Shown: positions 7,195 to 8,114 of the stretch, in pieces
How the letters are laid out: the number at the start of each line of letters is the position of its first letter
Position numbering within the stretch: the stretch's first letter is position 1
DNA from: Zoogloeaceae bacterium
GTDB taxonomy: Bacteria > Pseudomonadota > Gammaproteobacteria > Burkholderiales > Rhodocyclaceae
DNA length: 8,114 nucleotides
Assembly: GCA_031281985.1 (NCBI GenBank)
Contig: JAITEO010000324.1
Span: 1-8,114 of the forward strand
Reading direction: 5' to 3'
Position numbers and translations under genes: made by a program
The notes under the pieces: generated by a model
What the model saw: the letters and a program-made list of their open reading frames with translations, nothing else
Told to the model about the DNA's origin: nothing
Database searches by the model: none

Positions 7195-8057
7195 TGACTT
7201 CCTTGTTGCTGCGCGCCGATTTCTTTGGAGGAATGCTGGGCGTACTGGGATTGATGATTGGCAGTTTTCTGAATGTCGTCATCTATCGGCTTCCCAAGAT
7301 GATGGAAGCCGCCTGGCTCGCGCAATATGCGGAAGTGCACGCGGAGGCGGACGTGGGCGAGGGTACGGTCAAGGAGACCTTCAACCTCGCCACGCCCCGT
7401 TCCCGCTGTCCGCATTGCGGGCATCCGATTTCGCTGCTGGAAAACATTCCCGTCCTGAGTTATCTCTGCCTGCGCGGAAAGTGCCGCGCCTGCCGCGCGC
7501 CCATTTCCCCGCGCTATCCCCTGATCGAACTGGCCGCAGCGCTCCTGGGCCTGGCCGCCGCCTGGCGTTTCGGACCCGGCGTGCAGGCGATGGCGGCGGC
7601 ATTGCTGCTGTGGGCGCTGCTGGCGCTGGCCATGATCGATCTCGATACCCAGCTTTTGCCCGACGCCATCACCCTGCCACTTCTGTGGGGCGGTCTGCTG
7701 TGCAATCTTTCCGGCCAGTTCGTTCCGCTCTCGCAGGCCGTCATTGGCGCGATGGCCGGTTATCTGGCGCTGTGGTCGGTATATTGGCTGTTCAAGCTCG
7801 TCACCGGCAAGGAAGGCATGGGCTATGGCGATTTCAAGCTGCTCGCCGCGCTGGGCGCCTGGCTGGGCTGGCAGTTACTGCCGCTGATCATCCTGTTTTC
7901 CTCGGCGGTCGGCGCCATCGTGGGCGGCTTCCTCATCGTCCTGGCCAAGCGCGGACGCGAAGTGCCCATTCCTTTCGGTCCCTATCTCGCAATGGCGGGA
8001 GTCATCGCCATTTTTTGGGGCAAACCGCTGACGCAGTATTACCTGCGTCTGATTTGA
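7194..8057 (+). CDS. pilD: Prepilin peptidase / N-methyltransferase PilD
   Basis: A polytopic inner-membrane aspartyl protease that removes the short leader of type IV prepilins and methylates the new N-terminus; the same enzyme often serves type II pseudopilins. The 287-residue product is of full, bifunctional length. Seen: an N-terminal membrane segment with GSFLNVVIYRLP (23-34), then the cytoplasmic tetracysteine loop C72-x2-C75-x21-C97-x2-C100 of the methylase-type domain, ISPRYPLIE (104-112), and the aspartyl protease pair D149 in AMIDLDTQLLPD and D213 in GYGDFK. From the ATG at 7194, these six residues fall on the same numbers I recall for Pseudomonas aeruginosa PilD, which supports this start over an in-frame TTG at 7191. 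The ATG overlaps the pilC stop by one base, and no strong separate ribosome site is visible, so coupling to pilC is likely. Confidence 0.95.
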   Translation: MTSLLLRADFFGGMLGVLGLMIGSFLNVVIYRLPKMMEAAWLAQYAEVHAEADVGEGTVKETFNLATPRSRCPHCGHPISLLENIPVLSYLCLRGKCRACRAPISPRYPLIELAAALLGLAAAWRFGPGVQAMAAALLLWALLALAMIDLDTQLLPDAITLPLLWGGLLCNLSGQFVPLSQAVIGAMAGYLALWSVYWLFKLVTGKEGMGYGDFKLLAALGAWLGWQLLPLIILFSSAVGAIVGGFLIVLAKRGREVPIPFGPYLAMAGVIAIFWGKPLTQYYLRLI

Positions 8058-8084
8058 CGCAAAGGGCTTCCGGGAGCGGTTTTG

Positions 8085-8114
8085 ATGGAAGGTTCCAGGG
8101 TTGAAATCACGGAT
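8085..8114 (+). CDS. Probable start of a further gene, cut by the right window edge
   Basis: An ATG at 8085 opens a frame that runs to the window end (MEGSRVEITD, 10 residues). GGGAG at 8072-8076 stands 8 bases before it, a good ribosome site, and the gap after the pilD stop is only 27 bases, as expected inside an operon. Ten residues are too few to identify the protein. In many betaproteobacteria and gammaproteobacteria the gene after pilD is coaE (dephospho-CoA kinase); that is a positional guess only, since the kinase P-loop would lie beyond the edge. Confidence 0.45.
   Translation, partial: MEGSRVEITD

Noticed and set aside
7187..8104. A 305-residue plus-strand frame overlapping pilD in another frame.
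   Set aside because: pilD carries the complete tetracysteine and aspartate signature; the other frame is Arg/Gly/Ser-rich noise.

Overview
The window looks like ordinary chromosomal DNA from a G+C-rich betaproteobacterium, perhaps of the Rhodocyclales/Nitrosomonadales type. The taxonomic guess rests on a magnesium-type HemB beside EngB and a diheme cytochrome c4, an SppA gene paired with a HAD phosphatase, and a compact pilB-pilC-pilD run. It is inferred from gene content and style, not from a database match. I see no insertion sequence, phage gene, tRNA, rRNA, CRISPR array or integration scar.

Layout. (1) 1-1369, minus strand: engB (ribosome-assembly GTPase) is followed after 25 bases by hemB (porphobilinogen synthase), whose 3' end runs off the left edge. 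(2) 1370-1480: a short divergent control region. (3) 1481-2110, plus strand: an exported diheme cytochrome c4-like protein. (4) 2111-2223: a convergent gap with a strong bidirectional terminator hairpin and a second inverted repeat. (5) 2224-3947, minus strand: a HAD-family phosphatase of the phosphoglycolate-phosphatase type, then the membrane-bound S49 peptidase SppA, with a candidate promoter between them. (6) 3948-4199: a second divergent control region with a candidate -10 for the phosphatase, a small hairpin, an A-rich hexamer repeat and a candidate pilB promoter. (7) 4200-8057, plus strand: pilB, pilC and pilD, tightly packed (19-base gap, then a 1-base stop/start overlap). (8) 8058-8114: the probable start of one further gene, cut by the right edge.

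How the genes work together. PilB (assembly ATPase), PilC (inner-membrane platform) and PilD (prepilin peptidase/methylase) form the inner-membrane core of type IV pilus assembly; the pilin and secretin genes are not here. HemB makes porphobilinogen for heme, and the neighbouring cytochrome c4 uses covalently bound heme, so the left half has a mild heme theme. EngB acts in large ribosomal subunit assembly. SppA degrades signal-peptide remnants and membrane-inserted fragments, and the HAD enzyme is probably a housekeeping phosphatase.

I found no previously undescribed system. The items most worth a second look are the cytochrome c4 leader, where an 8-base direct repeat carries two anti-Shine-Dalgarno copies around a hairpin; the AAAAAG repeat upstream of pilB; the metal-site residues of HemB; and the second inverted repeat in the convergent gap. 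All promoter calls are by-eye consensus matches and are tentative.
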